A stretch of DNA of 19,159 nt from JBBIPA01 sp037443085 (GCA_037443085.1 JBBIPA010000039.1:1-19159), one strand, 5' to 3'. Shown: positions 1 to 8,278, numbered from the stretch's first letter. Numbers and translations: made by a program. Notes: generated from the letters alone by a model not told the origin.

Positions 1-1
1 T

Positions 2-472
2 TTAAATGACGAAATTAAGACTTTATCAAGAAGAAACTTAGTGAAATCTAAATCGTTCGCTGAAATGCTGGAAAAAACAATCTGCCGCTATCAGAATCGA
101 ACTATTGAAGCTGCACAGGTTATCGTAGAACTAATAGAGCTGGCTAAAGAAATGCGCGAAGCTCAATCTCGCGGCGAAAAGCTAGGGCTGAATGAAGCTG
201 AAGAGGCATTTTACGATGCGCTGGAAACCAACGATAGCACAGTCAAAATGTTAGGCGACGAGATTCTCAAAACCATAGCCCGGGAACTTGTCGGAACCGT
301 ACGCCGTAATGTAACTATTGATTGGACTGTTAGAGAAAGTGTGCGTGCCAAGCTATGGATAATGGTAAAAAGAGTGCTCCGAAAATACGGCTACCCGCCG
401 GACAAGGAAGAAAAAGCGACTCTGACAGTCCTTGAACAGGCAGAATTATTGGGCAAGGATTGGGCGAGCTAA
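2..472 (+). CDS. hsdR: Type I restriction enzyme R subunit, C-terminal fragment (5' end outside window)
   Basis: The reading frame is open from base 2, so this is the tail of a longer gene rather than a protein starting at the GTG at 41. The last ~155 residues form the helical C-terminal domain of type I restriction motor subunits (the DUF3387-like region). Landmarks are SFAEMLEKTICRYQNR, AAQVIVELIELAKEM, FYDALETNDSTVKMLGDE, TVRRNVTIDWTVRESVRAKL and RVLRKYGYPPDKEEKATLTVL. In this family HsdR is the ATP-dependent translocase and endonuclease of the HsdRMS complex, and this domain packs the subunit onto the methyltransferase core. The catalytic and helicase parts lie outside the window. The stop is TAA at 470-472. 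The next gene has its own promoter, so this is probably the last gene of a restriction operon entering from the left. Confidence 0.88.
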   Translation, partial: LNDEIKTLSRRNLVKSKSFAEMLEKTICRYQNRTIEAAQVIVELIELAKEMREAQSRGEKLGLNEAEEAFYDALETNDSTVKMLGDEILKTIARELVGTVRRNVTIDWTVRESVRAKLWIMVKRVLRKYGYPPDKEEKATLTVLEQAELLGKDWAS

Positions 473-572
473 AAAGGTTTTCTCTGATATTTCTTGGCTA
501 TTCTGTCTTTGTCATGGTTTTCCTTACCTGCAAAACTTATCCAGCACAACGTGACTGCAAGCAGACAAAAAG

Positions 573-609
573 TTGAAAAATCTGGTGATAAGGCTATACT
601 GGAAGTATA
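573..609 (+). promoter_or_regulatory. Sigma70-like promoter with palindrome over the -10, upstream of the Lrp-domain gene
   Basis: A -35 TTGAAA (573-578) and a -10 TATACT (595-600) are separated by 16 bases, about 40 bases before the start codon. The -10 is one arm of a perfect inverted repeat, TATACT-gga-AGTATA (595-609), which would cover the -10 and the likely start site. A repressor could bind there, but no regulator is identified. Confidence 0.55.
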
Positions 610-639
610 AGATGTTAACCTGAGGGGAGGTGAGAGGCT

Positions 640-891
640 ATGCCCAAGAAAGCCTACATTCTGATTGAGACGGCAACAGGCCAGGCAGAGGCAGTGGCTA
701 AAGTGTTGCAGGTCAAACCCGGAGTGATGGCTGCTGATGTAGTCACCGGCCCCTATGATGTGATTGCCGTTCTCCAGGGCAAAGACGCCGACGATGTCGC
801 CAGGACGGTAATCTATGAGATACAGTCGGTTAAAGGCATAAGCCGCACCATGACCTGCATGGCTATTGGCAGCGATAGCAAGACGGTTTAA
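640..891 (+). CDS. Stand-alone Lrp/AsnC ligand-binding (RAM) domain protein
   Basis: The 83-residue protein consists only of the alpha/beta ligand-binding RAM domain of Lrp/AsnC regulators. It opens with a beta strand (AYILIETATGQ), then a helix, then the characteristic GVMAADVVTGPYDVIAVLQGKDADDVARTVI segment and a closing strand (GISRTMTCMAI). No helix-turn-helix is present. Family members of this type form dimers or higher rings and sense small molecules such as amino acids, but cannot bind DNA alone. A strong ribosome-binding site (GGGGAGGTGAG, about 624-634) precedes ATG 640. The gene has its own promoter, and the gene for an unknown protein follows 19 bases downstream, so the two are probably co-transcribed. 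It may act by association with a full-length Lrp-type regulator elsewhere. The domain call is firm; the ligand is unknown. Confidence 0.85.
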   Translation: MPKKAYILIETATGQAEAVAKVLQVKPGVMAADVVTGPYDVIAVLQGKDADDVARTVIYEIQSVKGISRTMTCMAIGSDSKTV

Positions 892-910
892 CTGGTAACG
901 GAGGGGACAG

Positions 911-1345
911 ATGATGACGAAGACAGCCAGGGAAAGGCTTAGCTGGTTCCGGGCATTCATGCCCCTTTACGAGCGGGCGGCTCCACTGGTTCAGCGTATC
1001 GCTGACCTGAAAAGGTTTGAGGTTGGCGAATTGCCAGTGAGCCCTGATATGCTTGCGGTAAGCAGGCTCACTCTCCAGCCCATACTGAATGCGGTAAGGC
1101 GGATGCCCAGGCCGAAAGAGAAAGAGCTGGCTACTATCCAGCGAGAGTTTGAGCTGGCACTGCTCAATTGCATCAAAGCTGCGGAATGGGCGGAAAAGTA
1201 TCTCAATCCCGGGCACCGCAACGTAGACAGCGATGTGCTGCTCGGCACCGCCATTAATTATACTGTGCTGGCTCATGAGTATATCGAGTCGGTCTCCAAA
1301 AGGCTGGGCTCCCCCTCGAACAGCAAGGCACCGTTCGTGACCTGA
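911..1345 (+). CDS. Hypothetical helical protein downstream of the Lrp-domain gene
   Basis: I do not recognise this 144-residue protein. It looks almost entirely alpha-helical and soluble, with no signal peptide, membrane segment or metal motif. It has one basic proline-bearing turn (NAVRRMPRPKEKE, about residues 58-70) and a conserved-looking C-terminal helix pair (ALLNCIKAAEWAEKYL and TAINYTVLAHEYIESV). The ribosome-binding site GGAGGGG lies 5 bases before tandem ATG codons at 911 and 914; either could be the start. It lies 19 bases after the RAM-domain gene with no promoter or terminator between, so the two are likely one transcript and may act together. A short inverted repeat (CGTGGA/TCCACG, 1366-1382) lies after the stop but lacks a T-run. 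Reality of the gene is supported by the ribosome-binding site and operon spacing; its function is unknown. Confidence 0.7.
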   Translation: MMTKTARERLSWFRAFMPLYERAAPLVQRIADLKRFEVGELPVSPDMLAVSRLTLQPILNAVRRMPRPKEKELATIQREFELALLNCIKAAEWAEKYLNPGHRNVDSDVLLGTAINYTVLAHEYIESVSKRLGSPSNSKAPFVT

Positions 1346-1365
1346 ATACATTCCACCAGCAGTCT

Positions 1366-1382
1366 CGTGGAGTAAATCCACG
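1366..1382 (+). repeat. Short inverted repeat after the hypothetical gene
   Basis: CGTGGA (1366-1371) and TCCACG (1377-1382) could form a 6-bp stem with a 5-base loop, 20 bases after the stop codon of the upstream gene. No run of T follows, so it is a poor intrinsic terminator. It may only mark the 3' end of the transcript. Confidence 0.3.
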
Positions 1383-1430
1383 TGATGAACCACACGGTTT
1401 CAGCGTAATTGTAAAAGTTGAAGTGATGAT

Positions 1431-1459
1431 TTCACATCAAGCAGCCCAGAGGGTATAAT
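1431..1459 (+). promoter_or_regulatory. Strong sigma70-like promoter upstream of the zinc-ribbon/coiled-coil gene
   Basis: The -35 TTCACA (1431-1436, five of six consensus bases) and a perfect -10 TATAAT (1454-1459) are 17 bases apart. Transcription would start near 1466, giving a leader of about 90 bases. That leader contains a small hairpin, GAGCAT-gtaca-ATGCTC (1496-1512). No other gene starts in the 211-base gap. Confidence 0.65.
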
Positions 1460-1556
1460 GATTTTGTTCGCCCCGGTTTCTAGACAGCATAGTATGAGCA
1501 TGTACAATGCTCGCTGGGCAAATAGCGCAGGGGATTAAGGAAGAGGGGCCATAATA

Positions 1557-2270
1557 ATGTCGGAAGACAAGAAATTAGCATGTCGCAACTGTGGTAAAGA
1601 ATTTCTGTTCACAATGGGTGAGCAGGATTTCTATCAGCGCAAAGGATTAAACCTGCCCGGCCGCTGCCCCGAATGCCGCCCAGCCAGGCAAATTCAGCGT
1701 AAACCCGTCGTTTGCTCTCAGTGCAAAACTGAACTGGACAAGGACTCATCAATCTTTTGCACAGCTTGCATGGCAAGCATACACCTTGAGTCTGAACTAT
1801 CGCTGAAACAAAAACAGAAGGCAGTAGAAGAGGCACAATCAAAGCTACGGGCTGGCGAAACTCACAATGCAAAGATTATGGCCTCGCTCAGCGAGATGCA
1901 ATCCGGGCTACAGCAGAGCAAAGCTCAAAATGAGGAGCTTGATGCCTCATTGAAGGAGAAGGAACGATTGATAGCAATGCTGGAAACTTCGCTTGGTGAA
2001 AAGGAACGACTGATAGCTGAACTGAATAGCGAGATGCGCAACGTCAGCCAGGAATTGGAGAGTGTACGTCAGTTTCATAGCGACCTGCGGTGGATTCATC
2101 CCTCAATGGACAGGCTACAGGAAAGGCTGGATGCCCTGGAGCATGGTCAGAATAAGATTAACCAGAGAATGCTGCAACTAGTCGAGAAAATGCACGAGTT
2201 AAATAATGCCCCGGGCATACTGGAAACAATCAAACGGACCTTTCGTAACTCTTTAAGCCCAAGGACCTAG
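1557..2270 (+). CDS. Zinc-ribbon and coiled-coil protein
   Basis: The 237-residue protein has two cysteine pairs making a first zinc ribbon (C9/C12 and C37/C40) around KEFLFTMGEQDFYQRKGLN. This matches the short treble-clef zinc domain (zf-trcl type) seen in many small bacterial proteins of unknown role. A second ribbon follows (C53/C56 and C68/C71). Residues ~75-180 form a long coiled coil rich in Glu, Lys and Leu, with an internal duplication (KEKERLIAMLETSL then GEKERLIAELNSEM). The tail is a basic helix (TIKRTFRNSLSPRT). There is no signal peptide or membrane span, so it is probably cytoplasmic and oligomeric. The ribosome-binding site is AGAGGGG before ATG 1557. A scaffold or nucleic-acid-associated role is possible, but nothing in the sequence settles this. 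Confidence 0.75.
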   Translation: MSEDKKLACRNCGKEFLFTMGEQDFYQRKGLNLPGRCPECRPARQIQRKPVVCSQCKTELDKDSSIFCTACMASIHLESELSLKQKQKAVEEAQSKLRAGETHNAKIMASLSEMQSGLQQSKAQNEELDASLKEKERLIAMLETSLGEKERLIAELNSEMRNVSQELESVRQFHSDLRWIHPSMDRLQERLDALEHGQNKINQRMLQLVEKMHELNNAPGILETIKRTFRNSLSPRT

Positions 2271-2388
2271 TCTGTGCAAGGTCATGGTGCCAGTGGAGAT
2301 GACGGCCCACAGAATATCAAAGAGAGAGGTTTGGCATATCGATCTGCCGGCATGTTTTTGTGCTGGTAATAATGATTAGGACGTTGAG

Positions 2389-5151
2389 ATGAGCAAATTG
2401 AATTCATTTGACGGAGAATGGGAGCGCTGGTTTCCTGAGAGCAAGAAGCCCGTGCCGCCTGCCAGGCAGCAAGCAGTACTCTGGGTATTGCCGACGCTGG
2501 TAGGCGCTATAGTGGTACTGAACCTGGCAAATGTAGCGAAGGGCTTCTATACTGACTGGCTCTGGTTTCAAAGTCTTGGTTATGGCAATGTCTATGCCAC
2601 TATTCTGCAGACCAAGGTGCTGCTCTTCTTCTCAATGGCCATCATCCTTTTCCTGCTTTTCTGGGGGAATCTGATGCTGGCAGCACGGCTGGCACCCATG
2701 ACCAGAGCACATCCTTTACCGCCAATCTTCGCGGTGAGCATTGCCGTAGCGGCGGTACTGCTCGCTCTGATATTTGGTATGGTAGCTCAAGATAAATGGC
2801 AGATTGTGCTCCAGTTCTTTAACGGACAGCCCTTTGGTATCAACGACCCGGTTTTCCACAGGGAAATTGGCTTCTACGTCTACACACTGCCTTTCCTTCA
2901 GCTACTGCATGCCTGGCTCGTGTCTATGCTGGTATGCAGTCTTGTCGGCAGCGCTGCCGTATATATATACCGGTATGCAGTGCAGAAACTAAGGTTTGAT
3001 GTTACCAGGCCGGTAGTAGTCCACCTGGGCGGGCTGGCTATAGCCATCCTGAGTATGTTCGCCTGGGGATACTGGCTTGGTATCTGGGAACTGGTATTTT
3101 CCAGGCGGGGCGTGGTTTTCGGAGCCGGCTACGCTGATATGCACGCCGCCCTTCCGGGACAATGGATTCTGTTAGCAGTGGTGCTTATCTTAATTGTCCT
3201 TTTGCTAGTTTCCATCGCACGGCGCAAGTTCCGTTTGACCATTTATGGCGTTGGAGGCTGGATAGTGGCTGCTATCATTTTCGGCTGGCTTTATCCCAGC
3301 CTGGTGCAGCGCTTTCAGGTGCAGCCCAACGAGCTGGCCCTGGAGAAACCATACATCGAATATAATATCGAGTTTACCAGGGACGCTTTTGCTCTAAACC
3401 GGATTGAGGAGCAATCATTTCCTGCAGAAAAGTCGCCGAGCCAGCAGGACATAGAGCAAAATGAAGCGACCATCAGCAATATCAGGCTCTGGGACCACCG
3501 TCCACTCAAGGATACCTACAACCAGCTCCAGTCCATTCGTCTTTATTACGACTTCCACGATGTTGATATTGACCGGTATACCATTGATGGTCAGTATCGG
3601 CAGGTCATGCTTTCAGCTCGAGAGCTATCTGTAGAGAAACTGGCGAGAGAAGCACAGACGTGGGTCAACCGCCAGCTCCAGTTTACCCATGGCTACGGCA
3701 TTGCCATGACACCGGTTAACACGATAAGTGCCGAGGGTTTGCCCGTGTTGCTCATTAAAGACATCCCGCCGACCGGCGCGCTCGCCGTGGAGCGGCCCCA
3801 GATATATTTTGGCGAGAAGACGAACCATCACGTAATTGTTAAAACGAAAACCCAGGAGTTCGACTATCCCATGGGTGAAAAGAACGTTTACGGACGCTGG
3901 GAAGGCAAGGGCGGGGTCGCTATCGGCAATTTCATGAGACGATTTATCTATGCCTGGGAGCTTGGTGATTTTAATATCCTCGTCAGCAGCGAAATAACTC
4001 CTGAAAGCCAGTTGCTCTACTACCGCAACATCAGGGAAAGAGTTAACTATCTGGCACCATTTTTGAAGCTCGACAAAGACCCTTACATAGTGCTTGCGGA
4101 TGGAAGGCTACTCTGGATACAGGACTGCTATACCATCACGAACCGCTATCCATATTCCACGCCGTACGACCAGTCGCTGAACTATATTCGCAATAGCGTA
4201 AAGGCAGTTATTGATGCCTATGATGGAAGCGTGACGTTTTATGTCACCGATGCCGAGGATGTTTTGATACGGACATACCAGGCCATCTTTCCCACGCTCT
4301 TTGTTGCCGCCGAACAGATGCCTGAGTCTCTGAGGGCACACCTCAGGTATCCCGAGAGCATGTTTAATATCCAGGCCTCGATATACCGCGCCTACCACAT
4401 GCGCGATGCCCAGGTATTCTACAACAAGGAAGACCTGTGGGCTGTGCCCAAAGAAGTCTATGCAGGCAAGGAACAACTCATGGAGTCTTACTACGTCATC
4501 ATGCGTTTGCCTGACGAGGACAAGGAGGAGTTCCTGCTCATGTTACCCTTCACCCCGGCTAACAAGAATAACACCATTGGCTGGCTTGCAGCACGCTGTG
4601 ACGGCAAAAACTACGGAAAACTACTTGCTTACCGTTTCCCCAAGGAGCGGCTTGTCTATGGGCCTATTCAGATAGAGAATCGAATCCAGCAGGACACTGT
4701 AATTACAGAGCAGCTTGCCCTTTGGGGACGCGGTGGCTCTCGAGTAATTCGCGGTAACTTATTGCTTATTCCACTGGGCAGGTCCAACCTTTATGTAGAG
4801 CCAATCTTTCTGCAGGCGGAGACCGGCGGGCTTCCTGAACTCAAACGGGTCATCGTGGCCAGCGGTGACCGCATAGCCATGAAGCCGACCCTGCCAGAAA
4901 GCATTGCCGCTATCTTTGGTGCGGATATGCGACCGGCTGAACCATCAGTCAAGCCCCCCCCCGTTCCAGCAAAACCGGAGAAGCCTGTAACTGCTGATAT
5001 GGCCAGGCTAATCAACGAGGCACAACAGCGCTACAACGCTGCTCAGCAATACCTTAAATCAGGTGACTGGGCAGGTTACGGCAGAGAGCAGGATGCGTTG
5101 AAGGCGGTTCTGGAGAGGCTAACCAGACTTGCGGCTGAAGCGGGAGAATAG
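2389..5151 (+). CDS. UPF0182 family integral membrane protein
   Basis: At 920 residues this matches the usual length of the UPF0182 (COG1615) family. The N-terminal third carries about seven membrane segments, roughly residues 28-48, 73-97, 112-132, 168-193, 213-237, 255-278 and 283-305. A family-typical FYTDWLWFQSLGYGNVYATIL segment lies between the first two. The remaining ~600 residues are a large, probably extracytoplasmic domain containing GYGIAMTPVN, YFGE, YPMGE and NNTIGWLAARCDG. A proline-rich linker (around 845-865) leads to the conserved C-terminal helix RLINEAQQRYNAAQQYLKSGDWAGYG. The biochemical role of the family is not established. The linker is encoded over a run of nine C bases (4954-4962), a possible slippage site that would remove only the last ~60 residues. 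No clear promoter was found in the 118 bases upstream, so read-through from the zinc-ribbon gene is possible. Confidence 0.93.
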   Translation: MSKLNSFDGEWERWFPESKKPVPPARQQAVLWVLPTLVGAIVVLNLANVAKGFYTDWLWFQSLGYGNVYATILQTKVLLFFSMAIILFLLFWGNLMLAARLAPMTRAHPLPPIFAVSIAVAAVLLALIFGMVAQDKWQIVLQFFNGQPFGINDPVFHREIGFYVYTLPFLQLLHAWLVSMLVCSLVGSAAVYIYRYAVQKLRFDVTRPVVVHLGGLAIAILSMFAWGYWLGIWELVFSRRGVVFGAGYADMHAALPGQWILLAVVLILIVLLLVSIARRKFRLTIYGVGGWIVAAIIFGWLYPSLVQRFQVQPNELALEKPYIEYNIEFTRDAFALNRIEEQSFPAEKSPSQQDIEQNEATISNIRLWDHRPLKDTYNQLQSIRLYYDFHDVDIDRYTIDGQYRQVMLSARELSVEKLAREAQTWVNRQLQFTHGYGIAMTPVNTISAEGLPVLLIKDIPPTGALAVERPQIYFGEKTNHHVIVKTKTQEFDYPMGEKNVYGRWEGKGGVAIGNFMRRFIYAWELGDFNILVSSEITPESQLLYYRNIRERVNYLAPFLKLDKDPYIVLADGRLLWIQDCYTITNRYPYSTPYDQSLNYIRNSVKAVIDAYDGSVTFYVTDAEDVLIRTYQAIFPTLFVAAEQMPESLRAHLRYPESMFNIQASIYRAYHMRDAQVFYNKEDLWAVPKEVYAGKEQLMESYYVIMRLPDEDKEEFLLMLPFTPANKNNTIGWLAARCDGKNYGKLLAYRFPKERLVYGPIQIENRIQQDTVITEQLALWGRGGSRVIRGNLLLIPLGRSNLYVEPIFLQAETGGLPELKRVIVASGDRIAMKPTLPESIAAIFGADMRPAEPSVKPPPVPAKPEKPVTADMARLINEAQQRYNAAQQYLKSGDWAGYGREQDALKAVLERLTRLAAEAGE

Positions 5152-5240
5152 CCCCGCTCGATTCAAGAAATAGTCTTGCCCGCACAGACAGCACAGGCTA
5201 AATATTGCACAAACCTGCCATTTAATATAAGCTCAGAGCC

Positions 5241-5663
5241 ATGATTCGGGTAAACCGTGCCATCGCGCTCGACGAGAGTGAGATTCAAGTTGATTTCATC
5301 CGGGCTTCTGGGCCCGGCGGACAGAATGTTAACAAGGTCGCCACTGCTGTCCAGCTTCGCTTTGATATAGCTAAGTCTCCCTTGCTGCCCGAGGAAGTTC
5401 GCCAGAGATTATGCTCGCTGGCCCGCAAGCAGATTACTAAAGAAGGCGTGCTTATCATCGAAGCCCGCAGGTTCCGCACTCAGGCAGCCAATCGGCAGGA
5501 TGCTCTGGACCGCCTGGTGACATTGCTCCGCAGGTCAGCACAAAAGCCCAAAATACGCCGCAAGACCAGGCCGCCCCTGGCCTCCCGGGCACGCCGCTTA
5601 GATGCCAAGCGCCGCCGCGCCCGGACTAAACGCCTGCGCCGACCGGTTGAAACTGATGAATAG
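5241..5663 (+). CDS. arfB: Peptidyl-tRNA hydrolase ArfB (ribosome rescue)
   Basis: The 140-residue protein is the same length as Escherichia coli ArfB (YaeJ). It contains the release-factor GGQ motif (SGPGGQNVNKV, GGQ at 26-28), which hydrolyses peptidyl-tRNA in the ribosomal peptidyl-transferase centre. The domain continues through residue ~100. A strongly basic tail follows (RRKTRPP then RRLDAKRRRARTKRLRR); in this family it enters the empty mRNA channel of stalled ribosomes. The lack of release-factor codon-recognition domains and the short length exclude RF1 and RF2. ATG 5241 has only a weak purine stretch (CAGAG) upstream. A possible -10 TATAAG (5226-5231) sits so close that the transcript may have a very short leader. 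The protein rescues non-stop ribosomes independently of tmRNA in organisms where it has been studied. Confidence 0.92.
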   Translation: MIRVNRAIALDESEIQVDFIRASGPGGQNVNKVATAVQLRFDIAKSPLLPEEVRQRLCSLARKQITKEGVLIIEARRFRTQAANRQDALDRLVTLLRRSAQKPKIRRKTRPPLASRARRLDAKRRRARTKRLRRPVETDE

Positions 5664-5706
5664 ATACATCCTCATCATCGCTCTCTCATCTGAATTTTGA
5701 AATATA

Positions 5707-6969
5707 ATGGCCCAACATTCTTCAGACCCCGCAGTGGTTACCCGCAGTAAATTGTCCTATGGCTGGGTGGTGGTGGCAGCCTGCACCCTGATGGTTGCCA
5801 TCACCTACGGCCTGCTGTACAGCTACAGCGTCTTTTTTAAGCCGTTAGCTGATTACTTTGGCTGGGACCGGGCTTCGGTATCCCTGGTATATTCCACCCT
5901 GCTGATTATTCGAGGAGCCGTATCCATATTTATCGGCTGGTTAGCTGACAGGTATGGCTCAATAAAACTCATGGTTTTCTGCGGTTTCATGATTGGTTTG
6001 GGATTAGTTCTTTCCAGCCAGGTGCATACCCTGTGGCAGCTTTTTATCACCTATGGAGTAATCGAAGCTATCGGTTTGAGCGGCGCCTTCGGCATCGGCG
6101 CTGCCTTGATTTCCCGCTGGTTTACTAAAAACCGCGGCATGGCCCTGGGCATTTTAGCCTCCGGCTCCGGTCTGGGCAGCCTGCTGATAGTGCCGGGAAG
6201 CGAGCGACTGATTGCTGCTTTTAGCTGGTCCGGGGCATTTACTATTGGTGGCATCATCGCCGGGGTGGTGGTGATGGCATTGGCCTTTCTGCTGCGCCCG
6301 CCCCCTCCCTCTGCGGTTATGGTGAATGATAAACCAGCTTCGATGGCTAAATCCAGTGACAAGCCAGTAATTGCAGAATCGGAGGTGACACTGGGACAGG
6401 CGGTTAAAGATTCCAGGATGATATTACTGATGGGGGCTTTCTTTTTCTTCTTCTTCAGTATCCAGATGATAATGGTGCATCTGGTTAACTATGCCACCGA
6501 TGTGGGCATCAGCCCCCTGATAGCAGCGACTTTTATCGGTGTCATCGGGGCGGTGAGCATTGCTGGCCGGCTTGCCACCGGAGCCGGGGCTGACAGGGTT
6601 GGCATCCATAACACCATGATACTCACCCGGGTCTGCCTGGTAGCATCCTTCATTTGCTTGATGTTTACCACGTCATTATGGGCGTTTTATCTCTTTGCCG
6701 TAATTTTCAGCCTGTCTTACGGCGGAGAGATACCTCAAATTCCTCTCTCTGTGGGCAAGTACTTCGGCACCAAAATGATGGCGACGCTGGTAGGACTGTG
6801 CAGCTTTACTTTAAGTGCCGGTGGCGCTGTAGGGTCATGGCTAGCTGGGAAGATTTTTGATGCTACTCAAAGCTATCAGGGAGCTTTCATCATCGGGGCA
6901 GCCGCTGGCCTGGTTTCTCTGATACTGATACTGGTACTGCAGAGACAAAACCGGCGGCCCGCTATTTAA
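5707..6969 (+). CDS. MFS transporter, monocarboxylate/oxalate-formate type
   Basis: The 420-residue protein has the 12 membrane segments of the major facilitator superfamily. The opening YGWVVVAACTLMVAITYGLLYSYSVFFKPL and the loop-2 motif GWLADRYGSIKLM are typical of the bacterial monocarboxylate/oxalate-formate antiporter branch. A cytoplasmic loop (~195-230) separates the halves. The second half starts at LGQAVKDSRMILLMGAFFFFFFSIQ and carries the repeated motif GRLATGAGADRVG. The substrate is probably a small organic anion; it cannot be read from sequence. ATG 5707 lacks a Shine-Dalgarno sequence, and the start overlaps a TATAAT-like string, so the leader may be very short. The stop TAA (6967-6969) lies inside the last codons of the convergent dctM, an 8-base tail-to-tail overlap with no terminator between. 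It may move substrates or products of the neighbouring TRAP/transhydroxylase block, but this is conjecture. Confidence 0.87.
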   Translation: MAQHSSDPAVVTRSKLSYGWVVVAACTLMVAITYGLLYSYSVFFKPLADYFGWDRASVSLVYSTLLIIRGAVSIFIGWLADRYGSIKLMVFCGFMIGLGLVLSSQVHTLWQLFITYGVIEAIGLSGAFGIGAALISRWFTKNRGMALGILASGSGLGSLLIVPGSERLIAAFSWSGAFTIGGIIAGVVVMALAFLLRPPPPSAVMVNDKPASMAKSSDKPVIAESEVTLGQAVKDSRMILLMGAFFFFFFSIQMIMVHLVNYATDVGISPLIAATFIGVIGAVSIAGRLATGAGADRVGIHNTMILTRVCLVASFICLMFTTSLWAFYLFAVIFSLSYGGEIPQIPLSVGKYFGTKMMATLVGLCSFTLSAGGAVGSWLAGKIFDATQSYQGAFIIGAAAGLVSLILILVLQRQNRRPAI

Positions 6970-8278
6970 TCATGAGCCCCGGCAGCCAGGTTGCCAGTGG
7001 TGGGAATAATATAATTAATATAATCGTCACTATTCCCAGTATGAGATAGGGGATACCAGAACGCATGACAGTGGCCATGCTTATATCGGGTGGTATTACT
7101 CCCTTAATCACAAAGAAGAGCATGCCGAAGGGCGGCGTGATATACCCCATGGCAATCGCCAGCAGGAATAATATGCCATACCACAGAGGGTCAAAGCCAA
7201 GGGCTACGGCAATAGGGATGAAAATGGGAACGCCGATCATTATCATGGATATCTGGTCGATAAAGCAGCCCATAAACAGTAAAAGAATCAACGTGGCAAC
7301 AATGATGAATATCGGTGGTACCGGTAAACCAGTAGCTAGCTGCATTAGCGCACTGGCGGAGCCAGTGAAGCCAAGGAGCTGACTGAATGCCATAGAACCG
7401 GTAGCGATAATAAGTGCCAGCGAGGCCACCTTGACCGCCGTGAAAACACAGTTTCTCAATATCCTCCAATTCATCTTCCGGTAAGCCGTAGCCAGCGCTA
7501 AAGTGCCGAACGCGCCGATAGCAGATGCCTCCGTGGGAGTACATACCCCCAGGAAAATAGTGCCCAGCACCAGAAATATTATTATTAATGCGGGAAACAG
7601 TGAGACCGCCGATTCCTTAAATTTCATTGCCAGAGACATGGGAGCCATATCAACAGGTGGTACCAACTCGGGATGACGGGAAGCGACTACTGCAATGTAA
7701 CCGATAAATAGAGTAGCCATTACCAGTCCGGGAACAATACCAGCTATCAGGAATTTCCCCACCGATATCTCACCCAGACTGCCAATAATCACGATAAGCA
7801 CACTGGGGGGAATAATCACCGCCAGCATGGCTCCGGCCATAATAGGTCCTGTTATCATGAGTGGATTATAGCCTCGCTTACGCATATCAGGAGTAAGCAC
7901 TGACGCCAGCATGGCACAATCTCCCAGAGACGAACCACTTAATGCGGCACACACTGTGCCCGCCGCCACAGCTACTGCGCTTAACCGACCAGGGAAACGT
8001 TGCAGCCAGATTTCCAGCGCATTGATAATGCCACCAGCCAGCCCGGAGAGAAACAGAGTTTCTCCCATGAGGATGAAAAAGGGCACTGGAGTTAAAGTGA
8101 AAATGGCTATTGAGCTACGAAGGCTGGTAATTAACGCCGGGAACGCTGATAAGCCTCCCATAAATAAGAAGAAGCCGATAGCAATAGTTATCCAGAAGCT
8201 GGCAAATACGGGTACCCCCAGCATCAAAAATACTATTAAAATGCCTGTGATAGTTACCAGCGCAATCAACCATTCCAT
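6962..8278 (-). CDS. dctM: TRAP transporter large permease DctM
   Basis: The 438-residue protein is the usual size for the large membrane subunit of tripartite ATP-independent periplasmic transporters. It has about 12 hydrophobic segments and the family landmarks VPVFASFWITIAIGFFLF, TPVPFFILMGETLFLSGLA, AALSGSSLGDCAMLASVLTPDMRKRGYNP, IIPPSVLIVIIGSLGEISVGKFLIAGIVPGL, GVCTPTEASAIGAFG and GYITPPFGMLFF. It couples solute import to an ion (usually Na+) gradient together with DctQ and the receptor DctP. Its ATG (8276-8278) abuts the dctQ stop codon directly (TAA then ATG), so translation is likely coupled. It is the last gene of the minus-strand block, and its 3' end overlaps the convergent MFS gene. 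The substrate is set mainly by DctP. Confidence 0.95.
   Translation of the reverse strand: MEWLIALVTITGILIVFLMLGVPVFASFWITIAIGFFLFMGGLSAFPALITSLRSSIAIFTLTPVPFFILMGETLFLSGLAGGIINALEIWLQRFPGRLSAVAVAAGTVCAALSGSSLGDCAMLASVLTPDMRKRGYNPLMITGPIMAGAMLAVIIPPSVLIVIIGSLGEISVGKFLIAGIVPGLVMATLFIGYIAVVASRHPELVPPVDMAPMSLAMKFKESAVSLFPALIIIFLVLGTIFLGVCTPTEASAIGAFGTLALATAYRKMNWRILRNCVFTAVKVASLALIIATGSMAFSQLLGFTGSASALMQLATGLPVPPIFIIVATLILLLFMGCFIDQISMIMIGVPIFIPIAVALGFDPLWYGILFLLAIAMGYITPPFGMLFFVIKGVIPPDISMATVMRSGIPYLILGIVTIILIILFPPLATWLPGLMIK

Noticed and set aside
469..960. Minus-strand open frame of 163 codons across the Lrp-domain gene
   Set aside because: It overlaps a clearly recognised RAM-domain gene and its promoter, and has no recognisable domain.
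863..1393. Minus-strand open frame of 176 codons across the hypothetical gene
   Set aside because: The plus-strand frame has a strong ribosome-binding site and operon spacing; the antisense frame has neither.
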